From Macrothele yani (Eukaryota > Arthropoda > Arachnida > Araneae > Macrothelidae): a stretch of 64,000 bases of DNA. Both the position numbers and the translations under genes were made by a program. The stretch spans positions 198,405,232-198,469,231 of the forward strand of contig CM076990.1 in the NCBI GenBank assembly GCA_039090855.1, given 5' to 3'. Below are positions 41,647 to 52,742 of this stretch, piece by piece; within the stretch, counting starts at the first letter, position 1; the number at the start of each line of letters is the position of its first letter. The notes under the pieces were generated by a model that was given only the letters and a program-made list of their open reading frames with translations, was not told where the DNA came from and did not search any database.

Positions 41647-43284
41647 TACTCGGGGCAAACTTAACCTGTCATTGGAAGGAAGGCTACAGAGTGTATACTT
41701 CCACTGCATAAAATAGTTCCGTTCTAAAAGCTCGTACTCCAGCTTCAACTGGCACTTAGAAAGGACACAGATGTTCAATACGTTATGTGTGTGTGCATTT
41801 AAAAAATTCAGATCTCAGTTTCAGCGGCATTTCTAAAAAATACAGATATTCGTGCTTTGGTGACGTCACTGATGGTTCTCTGTCACAGCATTCTTGTTTG
41901 GGTCAGAGTTAAGCTGTCAACCCAGGGGATATTTATTGCTGTGGGGGTGGGGGGTCATTAGTGGATGGATGAGGGCGAAAAAAGTGTTTCCGATGGCATT
42001 TCGCGTTTCTCCCCCTGGTTTCTCCTTCTTGATTGTTGTTTTAAAACACTCTTCTGTCTTTTCGGTTTTTTCGAATGGCATCTGCCGGTCACTCGAGTGT
42101 ATTTCAGCCGCATAAACCTGGGAAACCACTACGAAGCTCTGCTAAGGTGATCATTATGAATGTTTTCATTAAATTGATGGGAAAACATTCGCCGAATAAA
42201 TCAAATGAATTAACAGTTCTTACGGCAGAACTCACTGGCGTTTCAAGTCGCACCATTGCGAGAATGAAAGTTGAATTTAGTACTGAAGTACCTCAGATCC
42301 ATCGGCAATTTATTTCTTAAAATTAAAATGCAATTCTAGCTTGGCTTACATAGAACGTTTTCTCGAAATTAGTTTGGAGTTCCCAATTCAGTTCTCAATA
42401 TAGGCCAAGAAACGGCCATCTTTTCCTTTTGAACTTTTGTGCGCAGTTGCCTTAAACGCGCATGAAATGGCATGAAAATTCAGACAAATGAAAGAGTTCC
42501 TTCCCTAGCCACACATAATTCGGAAACTTGGAAAACTGCCACACATTGAAAGTGTTCCTCGGAGGAACAGCAATTTGTGCCCGGCCCATCAATGAAAAAC
42601 ATGTGGCAATTTTCCAATGTGTAGCAATTTTCCAAGTTGCTGAAAGATGTGTGGCAGTTTACAGTGAACCTTAAAATATCATTTACCACAGAGACGGGCT
42701 CTTGTCCAGTACTTATGGCAACACGGGGTAGTTAAAAATGCATACACATTTAACGGATGTCTGTTATAAAAAAATCTAATCAAGGCAAAATTTTTGAAAG
42801 AACGAAATTTTACGCATAACTGATGACATGGTAAAAATACTTTTAATTAAATCCCGCAGTTGGTAATCTTCAAGCAATAAGTATAAATATATGAAATATA
42901 TAAAAAAAAATGGAAAAATATGTGAAAACAAAATTAGGCCACTTAAGACTGCTTCCCGTGTTTAGCAAAGATAATTTCATTTTAAAAGTAAGAAAGAAAG
43001 AAACGTTACACGTTCTGTAACATCTCAAAAAAAAAAAAAAAAAAAAAAGATAAGAGAGGGAGAAATAAACTGCTTGTCTACTGGTCTGCAAAGCGCGCGG
43101 CGGTGGGGAGGGGGTTAAAATAGAGGGGTTTGGTAAGGGATCACGGTGACAGCCAGCCCTGAGGGCTTGTGGGAGAAGTTTTCCGAGTGAAGGTTAATTA
43201 CACACCGTTAGTGCGGAGTAATACTGGGAGTGAAAAGGTCACCGTAGCTTTGGCCTCATTGCCAGGATAGCTTTGCCCCGAGTA
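41647..43284 (+). mobile_element. 1.64-kb TIR element (TACTCGGGGCAAA family) with a helix-turn-helix ORF
   Basis: The ends TACTCGGGGCAAAC and (inverted) TACTCGGGGCAAAGC are flanked by TA at 41645-41646 and 43285-43286. It is the longer relative of 12085-12715. The left ~75 bases match the inverted right end of that element. Inside is the small ORF at 42075-42320, and no DDE catalytic domain follows it. An IS630/Tc1/mariner-type origin is inferred from the TA site and ORF. Confidence 0.82.
42075..42320 (+). CDS. putative transposase N-terminal DNA-binding domain, 81 aa
   Basis: The frame reads MASAGHSSVFQPHKPGKPLR, SSAKVIIMNVFIKLMGKHSP and NELTVLTAELTGVSSRTIAR. The layout (KPG.PL.S..K.II.NV....., then TGVS.RTI.R) resembles the N-terminal helix-turn-helix of some transposases with DDE endonucleases. 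The protein stops after one HTH with no catalytic domain, so it is either a remnant or a truncated reading. Assignment rests on pattern similarity only. Confidence 0.5.
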   Translation: MASAGHSSVFQPHKPGKPLRSSAKVIIMNVFIKLMGKHSPNKSNELTVLTAELTGVSSRTIARMKVEFSTEVPQIHRQFIS

Positions 43285-43932
43285 TAGAGTAGAGGTCTGA
43301 ATCCTGATGTTTCTTAATTGCTGTATTTTTGTATACTAGTAATACCCGTAGAGCATGTGAAAGATTCCAAGTTTTTAGATTTTTTGAAGCAGTGTATTTT
43401 ACAAATTTATGAAAATTGAAAACACCTTGCAAAACTTGGGCACACTTTGATATACAGTAAGGCCCATAAATCTAACTCTTAGTCATAGTGTTGGGCTCAT
43501 TTTAAAGCTCCTTTTAAAAAGTAATTGTGAAGAAAAAATTTGTTTTACCCATTTTCAAAATTTTGATTTTTGAAGATCTTGGAAGTACCATATTTGGAAA
43601 AAGCATGTGTGTTTTAAGTTAGAAATTTCATGTGTGTGCTTACAAAATTTCTAAATAATGGGAGGGAGGGGGATCATACTTAAAAGAAAATTATTGAAAT
43701 AAGCATTACATTAGATGTTAGTTATATACACCGAAAATGAAATGCTGAACATTTGTAACACTTGCATATCATCAGAGGGGGTACGGCTTTGAAGGGAACA
43801 ATATATAAAATTATAGTATGTATGTATATATATATATTTTTTTTTTACTAGAAATGCCAAGTCTTAAAACTTTTTAACCTTTGTAAATGATATATAGTTC
43901 ATTAACATTTCCTTCTTTTGTTCTCATTTCAG
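43285..43932. other. rest of the last EMC10 intron
   Basis: AT-rich sequence with a short AT microsatellite near 43820-43840, ending in the pyrimidine tract TTCCTTCTTTTGTTCTCATT before the acceptor AG at 43931-43932. No other element is seen. Confidence 0.5.
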
Positions 43933-44013
43933 TGGATGTACATAGTGCCACTTGTTATCTTCTTATTGATCTCTGGTGCTTCGAATCCTGAGGGACAAGG
44001 TGGTGCACGATGA
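43933..44013 (+). CDS. EMC10: EMC10 last exon with C-terminal transmembrane segment
   Basis: After the acceptor TCATTTCAG the exon reads WMYIVPLVIFLLISGASNPE, then GQGGAR and TGA at 44011-44013. The hydrophobic stretch WMYIVPLVIFLLISGA is the conserved single transmembrane anchor of EMC10, and the Gly-rich end is also typical. The three visible exons give 119 C-terminal residues with all junctions in phase. The 3' UTR starts at 44014. AATAAA-like signals occur near 44317-44330. Confidence 0.96.
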   Translation, partial: WMYIVPLVIFLLISGASNPEGQGGAR

Positions 44014-44339
44014 GTCCATTACCCATTCAAGAAGTTAAAGCTGGTTTTGAATCTTGTGGGTTAGAATGGCGTGCAACTTCAGTTACTGTTAATTTATAAA
44101 GTTGATTCTTCCTCCTGTTATGTAAACATTTCATGAATCATATAAGATAATTATGATAATGTATTTGTGCAATAAGATCTGCTTTGAGTTTCTTTCAATT
44201 GCTTATAACACATACTTCATTAAAATTTAAATTAGGGCAATATATTCTTATTCATTTTAATGGATATTTTTATGTTTTTTTTTTGTTGTTGTTGTTGTTG
44301 TTTTTCAACTCCTGAAAATAAAAATAAATCATGTTCTCC

Positions 44340-45481
44340 AATAGCACAACAAATAAAAAAAAAGTTGCAGATGAACGTGCATGCACACAGTCACAAGCAC
44401 TGTGCCCTCAATTCTGAATACACTCCCATTTTCACTGATGGCTCCAAGATGCACGGAGTCGTTGGATCCGCGGCGGTTTGTATTGATGACGTCTCTGTCG
44501 CGCGGATCCCAGCTGAGGCCACGGTGTTTTTGGCGGAGATGCATGCCGTGTAGCTTGCACTACTTCATGTTCAGCTGGGCTGCGGTGCACACTGATCCTT
44601 TGAGTGTTGTACAGTCATTGTCATCGTTGGACTGCTGTGACCACCCTTTTCTTTTTACCATACGAAGGGTTCTTTGCTCGAGGCCGGTGTCCAGATACAA
44701 TTTTTTTGGATTCCTGGGCATGTTGGAATCTCGGGTAACGAGTGTGCTGATGCGGCTGCTAGATCTGCTTCCTCTTTGGTCGTCACACCCTTGCCACTGT
44801 TTCACCGGGATTTCCGCTTTCTGGTTCGCGACCATATCAAGCGAACGTGGCAAGGTCTGTGGGGAAAAGAGGTGGAAAATAAACTGCATCGTATTAAACC
44901 TAATCTTGAAGTCTGGAAATCCTCATATCGTCGGAACCGTAGGGAGGAAGTGGTACTTGCGCGTCTCCGCATTGGGCATTGTCGTTTCACTCACCGCTTT
45001 TTGCTGTGTGGCGACACTGTGCCGATGTGTGAGACGTGCAATTGCTGACTCACCGTCACTCATCTTCTGTGTAGCTGTGTTCGTTTTCGTGATGTACGTT
45101 TTCATTTCTTTCATTCTCATTTGTTGAACGAGGACGCCGCTACACTGCAGCGGCTCCTCAGTGACCACTGCAATAGTGTTGCCGTATTTTCATTTTTTAA
45201 AGAAATTTACTATTTTAAACATCTAGATTTTAGCCTTATCATCATCCTCATTTCTCAGTTTTACTGAATCAGCTAGATTTTAATCATTGTATCATGTTTT
45301 TAATACTGTTTGTTTCATTATCTTTTTTAGCCCTTCTATCGTTCTCATTTTTCAGTTTTACATGATCAGTCAGATTTTAAGCTTTTTACCACATTTTTTA
45401 ATACTGTTTATTTGTCTTTGTCTGGCGCTCTTTGGCCAACCATGGCCCTTCCTTGCGCCATAAAAATCAACCAACCAACCA
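44340..45481 (+). mobile_element. 3' end of an I/Jockey-group LINE with RNase H domain
   Basis: The fragment begins in the RNase H domain just after the EMC10 3' UTR and ends near 45481 with the short tail ATCAACCAACCAACC. The terminal peptide-like block WPTMALPCAIKINQPT is typical of the 3' region of I-clade LINEs of arthropods. It is 5'-truncated: no RT or endonuclease is present. Confidence 0.65.
44408..45165 (+). pseudogene. LINE RNase H domain and C-terminal region, interrupted
   Basis: Readable blocks: FTDGSKMHGVVGSAAVCIDD (first catalytic Asp), ATVFLAEMHAV followed by a stop (catalytic Glu), then in another frame IQFFWIPGHVGISGNECADA (catalytic His and Asp region). Next comes HIKRTWQGLWGKEVENKLHR, LARLRIGHCRFTHRFLLCGD, CETCNC and a stop before a degenerate C-terminus. 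Frameshifts and stops show it is dead. Confidence 0.8.
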
Positions 45482-45954
45482 CACACTCACAGACCCCCCC
45501 CCTTACACACACACACACACACACACTACCATATTTTTCAGTTTTGTACAACATTCAATGTGTAGTCCCTGTAATCCTCCTGTTTAGTATTGTTTTATTT
45601 GGAATATGCAAAATGCTATTTATTTGTTCAAGAAAATTCTATTTATTTCAGAAGTATATTTAAATAAACTTTCTTTTTTTATTCTGAGTTATTTAATTTG
45701 CGATATCATTTGAATTATGCATTTTGAATGTGAGGTTCTGCTTTCAAAGAAGCACTAGTTGCTTTTACTGTTTTGTAATTTGGAAGAACCTGCAGAATGA
45801 ATGTAAGAAAATATTAATTATATTCATGTCTCCAAAGAAAGGTTAGAAAACAAGATAATTAGGTTAGGTTTAAAACAAAAATTTATATATATAAAAAAAA
45901 TCTGAAGGTTGTTCCAAGTTTTGTTTTGCAGGCCAGTCTGCAGATATTACATAC
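45482..45954. other. spacer, no element recognised
   Basis: Contains a short CA microsatellite near 45506-45527 and AT-rich unique-looking DNA. No gene is seen. Confidence 0.45.
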
Positions 45955-45959
45955 GTACA

Positions 45960-45990
<31 letters not shown>

Positions 45991-48700
45991 CACTAAGCTG
46001 CTCTCTGAGATTCAGAGGTTAGCTCCAAAAAGAAATACAAACTACCCGATATTTTTACTTATTGTTGTCGTATCAAACTTCGCCATTTACAGCGATCTTG
46101 ACGTACAACTCGTGCTTCACTGATATCCATTACACGCCGTACACAAGATCTTTTATACTTCATACTCATAATCTTTTTCTCATGCAGAGACTCCTGAATC
46201 TGATCCACCCATGTCTTCCTTGGCCTTCCTCTGCCTTTCCTTCCTGCCACTTGGGCTGAAAAGATTTTCTTAGTAAGCATTTCATCACTCATTCTTTCAA
46301 CATGGCCAAACCACCGAAGCATATTGGTCTCCACCTTGCTAACAACATTTTGCTTCACATCACACAACTGCAATACATCTTCGTTCCTCACACAATCAGA
46401 TCGTGTCTTGCCACAAACCCCACGTAAGTAACGCATTTCTCCAGCACACAAATGACTCCTATGTTTCTTCTGCAGTACCCAGGTTTCACTGCCATACATC
46501 AAAGTAGGAACAATTATACTCTCATACACAGCCATGCAAAACTCTCTAGAGAACCCATTATTCCTGTGAAAACCTCCCAAAGCAGCTATGACTTTCAATG
46601 AAGAATTCACTCTCCTACTAATATCACCATCCAATTTGTTTTCTCTGTCAAACGTGCTTCCTAAATACACAAACTGACTCACCTGGTCAATCACAGTGCC
46701 ATTTAGACTTACATTACATTCAGTGCTACCAGTTCCTCTCTCAAAGACCATAACTTTGGTTTTCCCCTTATTTATACTCAGTTTGAATTTCATGCAAACT
46801 TCGTACATCCGGGACAACATACCCTGCAAATCACTTTTGCTCTCTGCCAACAGGACAGTGTCATCAGCATACAGCAATCTGCACACATGGATATCACCAA
46901 GACATAAACCACAATTATCTATTTCGGCATCACGCATGCATGCATCCATAAATATATTAAACAGCCAAAGTGACATTACACAACCTTGTCTGACTCCTGC
47001 ACCAATAGAAAACCATTTTGATGAAACACGATTTACTCGTACAAAAGCTCTACTACCAGCATACATGGCTTTCACACTATTAAGTAGATTCCCAGTAACA
47101 CCATATTCATTCATTACCTTCCACAAAAGTGCCCTATTTACTCGATCATATAAGCTTTCTGTAAATCTATGAAAGCACCAAAAACTTTCTTACCAACAGC
47201 CAGATACTTTTCAAACTTCATGCGTAATGCAAAAATTTGGTTAGTGCAGCCATTACCAGGCATAAAACCACTCTGAACATCCCACACTTTCTCTGATGTA
47301 AGACCCTGTGCTTTTTCAATAACAACCTTACCAAGCACTTTCCCTGGCACATTTAGTAGGCTAATACCATGATAGTTCTTGCATTCAGTCTGATCACAGT
47401 TTCTCTTATACAAGGGAACAATAATAGCATCCTTCCAATTGTGAGGGACCATTCCTAACTCCCAGTACAACTGGCAAATTTCAGTTAACCAGTCAATTAT
47501 AGAGTCACCACCATACTTCAACATCTCTGCAGTTATGCCATCAACTCCTGGAGCCTTACCATTCTGACGAGATTTTAGAGCTTTACACACTTCTTCTCTT
47601 GAGATCCCTCCTGTGCTTTCATCCCTCATTGTGACATCATCTGCATCTGTCTCAGAATCATTTTTGCTCTCCTGATCTAATAACTCACAGAAGTATTCAC
47701 CCCATCTTTCACTTAACTCATTGTGCTCCCATATCATTTCCCCAATCTTATTCTTCACACAACTTACAACTTTGTTTTCCCTATTTTTCCTGATTCTCAT
47801 GTACTTCCAGAAAGACTTCCCATCTTTCCAAAAAGCCAATTCATGCCTTTCCACCTCCTTCCTATCTTTTGCCTTATTTTGGCGAACCAGCTTAGCAGCT
47901 TCACACTTTTTACAGCGATATTCATCCACAGAAACTCTACCTTGCAACATCCCCAAATAGGCTTCCTTCTTTCTCTTTACTGCCTCTTCAATCTCACTAT
48001 TCCACCAAGCACCACCTCTATTGTTACTCACTATTGTGGTGCTACACACCTCTTTAGCAGCAGGGACAACGCAGTTCTTAAAACATTCCACTTCTTTTCT
48101 ACATCCCTCTCACCAGACTTCAGCTCCTTCAGTTGTTCGCTGAGTAAGTCAGAATAATATACAGTGCTGATGATCTCCAAGGAGCCTATCAACCTTTATT
48201 CTTTCTACCCTGGGCCTCTTTCTATTCGTTTTTCTCCAACCAACATTAAGTTTCACTTGTGACACTAGCAAGTAATGATCAGAATCAACATCCACACCTC
48301 TCATCACACGGGTGTCAACAACTAAGTGTTTCAGATGCAGATCATAGACAACAAAATCTATCGCACTGTTCTGACCAAGAGTACGATTTTCCCAAGTATA
48401 CGTATGGATATGCTTGTGGTTGAAAAGTGTGTTAGATACACACAAACCATTCTCAATGCAGAGTTCAATTAATCTTTCACCATTATCATTCACACAAGGA
48501 TAATTAAACTTGCCTAGAACATTGTCAGAAATTGCATTCTGCACACCTACTCTAGCATTGAAATGCCCTGCTATTATAACTTTTTCTTTAGCACCAAACT
48601 GGCTCAAAACAGCTTTTAGCTCATTCCAGAAATCTTCCTTCTTATTAGAAGGTTCTGAGTCAAGGAGCATACACTACAACAATTACAATTCTCTGAAGTT
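45955..48700 (-). mobile_element. RTE-like LINE (family B), 3' segment of a copy with a 5' inversion
   Basis: The minus-strand LINE has a long CATA repeat tail at its 3' end (45951-45988). It extends back through RT and endonuclease to AACTTCAGAGAATTG at 48700. The 5' part of the same element follows on the opposite strand (48701-49318). Together they contain essentially the entire element. Confidence 0.9.
46059..48670 (-). pseudogene. RTE-like endonuclease (partial) and reverse transcriptase (family B)
   Basis: Segments are 48670-48149 (KVIIAGHFNARVGVQNA, TYTWENRTLGQNSAIDFVVY, GVDVDSDHYLLVSQ), 48091-47138 (linker, GKAPGVDGITAEMLKYGG, motif A FIDLQKAY) and 47126-46059 (GVRQGCVMSLWLFNIFMDAC, LLYADDTVLLAES, C-terminal GRPRKTWVDQIQESLHEKK). 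Frameshifts at about 48120-48150 and 47130-47150 break it. The endonuclease GDFN is changed to GHFN, which alters a catalytic aspartate. Confidence 0.88.
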
Positions 48701-49318
48701 GTCGTAGTGAGCGAAGGGTTTGCCTCCTTGGGGCGTTCCATGGTAACAATGGCACACATAACAGCAACTAGGGCTTCTGTGAATCTTGGAGAGGTGCCAG
48801 CTAGTTCTGTGTGACATTGGCAAAAAGACCCCAACTCACTGGGTTTGTTCCAGAATCCTTAGGTTCAATGACAAACTGGAACCATCAGCTGTCGGCTAAT
48901 CCTCCACACTGATGTACTTACCTGATTAAAAAGACAAAAAGAAATCAATACCCAGTTTCAAGTGTGGAATGTGGTGTACCTACCACACTTGATAAAGATG
49001 GTCCACCACGAAATCGACCTGGATTTTTAAAACGGCATATGAGAAAGTGAATGTAAGATTGGTGTATGGAATACTAGAGGTATAAATGGCAAAATGAATG
49101 AGGTGATTGAGGAGATTAATAAGTATAGATTAGATGTGCTGTGTGTAAGTGAAACCAAAAAGAAGAAAATTGTGGTTGAAGAAGTGAATGGCACGATGAG
49201 TGTGTGGTCTGGAGTATTGCATAATGTGAGAGGACAGGCTGGTGTAGGTGTGATCTTAAGTTAAAAGATGAGGAATAACTTGATTCACTATAGTTGCATA
49301 AGTGAGGGAGTTCTCGAG
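48701..49318 (+). mobile_element. inverted 5' segment of the same family B LINE, including its 5' UTR
   Basis: From 48957 onward the plus strand parallels the 5' end of the copy at 27728-30830 (CAAGTGTGG.AT.TGGT..ACC, then KIGVWNTRGINGKMNEVIEE and LDVLCVSETKK). It ends near AGTGAGGGAGTTCTC, about 25 bases short of where the minus-strand segment begins in element coordinates. The preceding ~255 bases (48701-48957) have no counterpart in the truncated copies and are inferred to be the 5' UTR. Confidence 0.82.
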
Positions 49319-49479
49319 ATTTGTTTGCCGATATTTATTCTATTAATACCGACATATTGATCTGTTTCCTGAAATTCAGAGGTTAGCTTCTCAACGTAAG
49401 ATAGTTAAAGAAATTTTAAAAGCTGATTTATCAAATATCCCCCTCTTCATTTACAGCAATTTGGGCACACAACTCTAGC

Positions 49480-49480
<1 letters not shown>

Positions 49481-49543
<63 letters not shown>
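49481..49543. repeat. CA dinucleotide microsatellite, about 63 bp
   Basis: An uninterrupted alternating CA run inside the old LINE B 3' region. It is expected to be length-polymorphic. Confidence 0.98.
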
Positions 49544-49545
<2 letters not shown>

Positions 49546-49866
49546 CATCATATGCTTCATGTGTGTCTTAATTTTTCAGTGTATCCTTTGCTGATTTCCT
49601 TGACCTTCCTTTAATTTTCTTTCATGCTACTTGGGCCAAACAAATTTTTATAGTTAAATGCCTCATCATTCATACTTTGTTTGTTTATTTTTTTTTTATT
49701 ACTTTTTGAAACACCCTAGAACTTGTCTGTCATGCTAACCTTTTTTGCAATACACATTTGCAAAACATCTTCATTCTACACATGATTAGAATGTGTCTTG
49801 CCATCTAAGTGGCATCTGCGTCTTTTCTTCAGTACCCAGATTCTGTTATTATACATAAGGGTAGGA

Positions 49867-50349
49867 GTCGTTTGTGTGCTGGAGACATGCATTACTTACA
49901 GGGGGTTTGTGGGAAGACACATTCTAATCATGTGAGGAATGATGTGTTGCATTGTGTAATGTGAGGCAAAATGTTGTTAGTAAGGTGGAGACTAATATTC
50001 TTAGGTGGTCTGGCCATGTTGAAAGAAGGAGTGGTGAGATGCTTATTAAGATAATTTTTTCATCCCAAGTGGCAGGAAAGAAAGAAAGAGGAAGGCCAAG
50101 GAAATCATGGGAAGACTAGATTCAGGGATATCTGCATAAGAAACAGATTATGTGTATGAAGTACAAAAGGGCTAGTGTACATCATGAGATGGATGTCAGT
50201 GAAGCTCGAGCTGTGTGCCGAGATTGCTGTACATGGAGACGTTTGATATGGCAACAATAAGTAAAGAATCGGTGAAACATTTGTCTGGTGGATTATCTTT
50301 CTTTGAGGAGCTAACCTCTGAATATCAGAGAACAGTTTAGTGATTGCAT
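49867..50349 (+). mobile_element. short 5'-truncated RTE-like LINE (family B) nested in the old antisense copy; 12-bp TSD
   Basis: ATAAGGGTAGGA is repeated at 49855-49866 and 50350-50361. The 483-bp insert covers only the element's C-terminal end (GDMHYLQGVCGKTHSNHVRN, WSGHVERRSGEM) and 3' UTR (GAGCTAACCTCTGAATATCAG). It has no long tail. The arrangement repeats that at 3624-4761: a plus-strand copy within an old minus-strand copy of the same family. Confidence 0.88.
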
Positions 50350-51050
50350 ATAAGGGTAGGAACTGTTCATTTTCATACACAGTCATTCTAAACCTTCTTC
50401 ACATGCCCATCACTCCTAGAAAGTCCTCTAAAGCAGCAGTGACTTTCAAACCTCAATTCACTCATATACTGTTTCATGGTCCCTTGATCTGTTTTCTTCT
50501 GTCCAAAATACTTTCTAAATACGCAAACTCATTTACTGGGTATAACTAGTACTATTCAGACCAATTTTGCAAATATTCTCATGCTCAAAAATAATAATTT
50601 TGATGTACCCTGAGTTTTGTACTCAGTTTAAATTTCACGCACACTTTGTTTACTCGAGACATCATACTTTGCAGCATACTTTCATTCTTAGAAAACAGAA
50701 CTTGTACCATCATCATACAACAACTTTCATTCATGTAAGTGCTGAAGATGTTTTCACAATATTTTTGGACATTACGATGAGTAATATTATTGCAAAATGA
50801 ACGTGTTTTGTATTAATGTGTTCAAGAAAATATTAATTTCAAAAAGACATTCATAATGCAAAAATTTGGTTAGTGCAGCCCATACCAGCTGTCGGAGCAC
50901 TGTGTACATCCCACACGTATGATTTAAAATATTGTCCCTTATCAGTAATGACCTTTTCCTAATGCTTTCCCTGGTACAATATTTCTTCCTTCATTGATTT
51001 AGTAGGCTGATACCTTAATATTTTCTTACATTCAGTCTGATAATCTTTTT

Positions 51051-51838
51051 AGGGTTTGCATGAGCCTTGGAGTTCTGGAATTTGAATTCCCTTTTTTCCA
51101 GGCTTAGAAAGTCCTTGATTTTTCATATTATTGTGAAAGATCCTGGAATAGTTCTAGAACTTTTGTTTGAAATGAAAAAAAAGGTTTGGTCAAAACATTT
51201 GGTTTGATTGTGTCACTTTTTCTAGCTCCCTGTGGCGTCTGCTCAGGGTGAACATCACTTCCTTCTATGGAGGGTGGAAACATGATGTCATCTCATGTGA
51301 TGCTGGAATGCAAGATGTTGGAGTGGCATATTTACAGCCACCTTGGTCTGTGGCATAGCAGTTGGAGTCACAGCAGCATGTAGAAACCTTCCCAAGAGTC
51401 CAAGATGGCCATTCCTTTTAGCACACACTTTCCTCACTGAAGGAGATTGATATCTGAACTTCCTGTCACCACTATGCATGGGAATAGACAACTATGGAAT
51501 AGAGAATCTTCAGTGCTATGGCAAAATTGTTTTGTATTGTCATTTTGCTGAATTCCAGATTGTTTCATATAGGTTTTATACAGAGCAATTTTTTTTTAAA
51601 TTAGGAAATTTTGCCACTTCATTGGAGGTATAACACAAACTGAAAAAACCTGTGTAACTACATAACCCTGGGGAACTTCATAATAATTCTAAATGCATAG
51701 TAAATTTCAACTCAATTTGCAAAATATGAAAAAAAAAAACACTATGAATCTAGTAAAAATGTAAGCTCTTAAAAATTTTCGATAAACTCCTGGAAATGCC
51801 CTGGAATTTATTTTCTGTAAATGTGTACAAACCTTCTC
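51051..51838. mobile_element. hAT-type MITE (AGGGTTTG ends)
   Basis: The left side reads AGGGTTTGCATGAGCCTTGG and the right side ends TGTGTACAAACCTT, an imperfect inverted pair. The repeated 'tcctggaa' blocks near both ends (51140s and 51785-51800) match a common class of hAT termini whose ends resemble CAGGGTT.GTA. No transposase is seen, and the TSD was not resolved. The middle has no recognisable ORF. Confidence 0.5.
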
Positions 51839-51899
51839 AGTTTCCTGATTTTGAGTAACCAAAGAAATTTGCTGTTTTGAACATGCAAACAGAGAAGGT

Positions 51900-52742
51900 G
51901 ACTTATGTACAGAACGAGGGATGAGAGCCACCACTGTTCCATGATGCTGCAAGGCTAGGTAGAAGGTGGACATTAATAGGGTAGGTGATCCATTCTTTTA
52001 AGGTGATCAGGGGACCTGCTGAAAACCACAATATGACCACCCAGAGCTTACAAAACCACCACCATGCTGCATTGTTGGGAGTAGATAGTCTCGGTTGTAC
52101 ACTTCTGACCGTGTTCTCCACATGTAAACACATCCTGTGGTTGGGGGGTTGGGAATAGTGTGAATTTGGATTCATTCGACCACATAACCTGCATTTGCAA
52201 TCCACATTGTACTCTCCTAGCGCCATTGTGCATTTACCCGTGTCACCAGAGGTTTTTCAATAGAAGCTCTGCCACGAATATCTTGTTTATGCAGTTCCCT
52301 ACTCACTGTTTCCGTTGATACTGGGATCTGGAGATGCAGATTGAGTTCCACACTAATATTCGGCACCATGGTCTTATTACGGGTAACAATCCTTTTTAAT
52401 GCTCGCTTGTCTCTATAAGTTGGGGTCGTTTTCCTGCTGCCCTTGTGTATCGCAGATGAGGTTTTGCCACAAACATAGTATACTTTCGTGATGCTAGACA
52501 CGGTAGCTCTCAATACCCCCACTACCCTGGCGACTGTTGTCACAGAGGCACCAACTAGCCGGCCACAAACAATTAGCCCTCTTTTGACATGACACTTTAA
52601 ATGCACTTAAACAGGACTTTGAGGTTTTAGACAAAGCTATTACAACCTAAAAATGGTGGATGCCTTTGCGCATTACGACATACATAGCTCCATTAAAAGT
52701 CGCGTCTCTGAGCGTGGTGTTCACATTATTCTGCCCAACCCC
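51900..52742 (-). mobile_element. degenerate Tc1-like transposon, right end intact
   Basis: The minus-strand element begins at 52742 with GGGGTTGGGCAGAATAATGT, a terminus closely resembling the GGGGTTGGACAAAATAATG ends of a widespread Tc1 subgroup. The transposase reading decays leftward and the left TIR is not found. The right end is duplicated at 53089 as part of a tandem duplication. Confidence 0.75.
51903..52606 (-). pseudogene. Tc1-like transposase remnant
   Basis: Segment 52606-52217 has an HTH-like start (KRGLIVCGRLVGASVTTVAR) and SSAIHKGSRKTTPTYRDKRA, PVSTETVSRELHKQDIRGRA and KPLVTRVNAQWR, standard Tc1 N-terminal blocks. Beyond it another frame reads VMWSNESKFTLFPTPQPQDV (first Asp replaced by Asn), then stops and frameshifts. 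The second Asp and Glu motifs are not recognisable. Confidence 0.78.

Larger units (their letters stand above)
49350..51050 (-). mobile_element. old RTE-like LINE (family B), antisense, interrupted by a younger copy
   Basis: Degenerate antisense family B sequence. It starts near 49365 (GAAATTCAGAGGTTAGCTTC, the 3' UTR block), breaks at 49867, resumes at about 50362 and continues through the equivalents of KLSINK, YADD and GFMPGKGC to about 51050. A CA microsatellite has expanded inside it. No reading frame survives. Confidence 0.7.

Noticed and set aside
44260..44553. 97-aa ORF as a new small protein downstream of EMC10
   Set aside because: Its C-terminal half is the start of the LINE RNase H domain (FTDGSK...), and its N-terminal half is translated 3' UTR with poly-T.
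45950..45990. Regularly spaced CATA repeats considered as a CRISPR-like or satellite array
   Set aside because: Simple tetranucleotide repeat forming the LINE B 3' tail, with no spacers. No CRISPR is expected or seen in this eukaryotic DNA.
51288..51491. 67-aa minus-strand ORF inside the hAT MITE
   Set aside because: No domain or known similarity and no codon signal. Considered chance.
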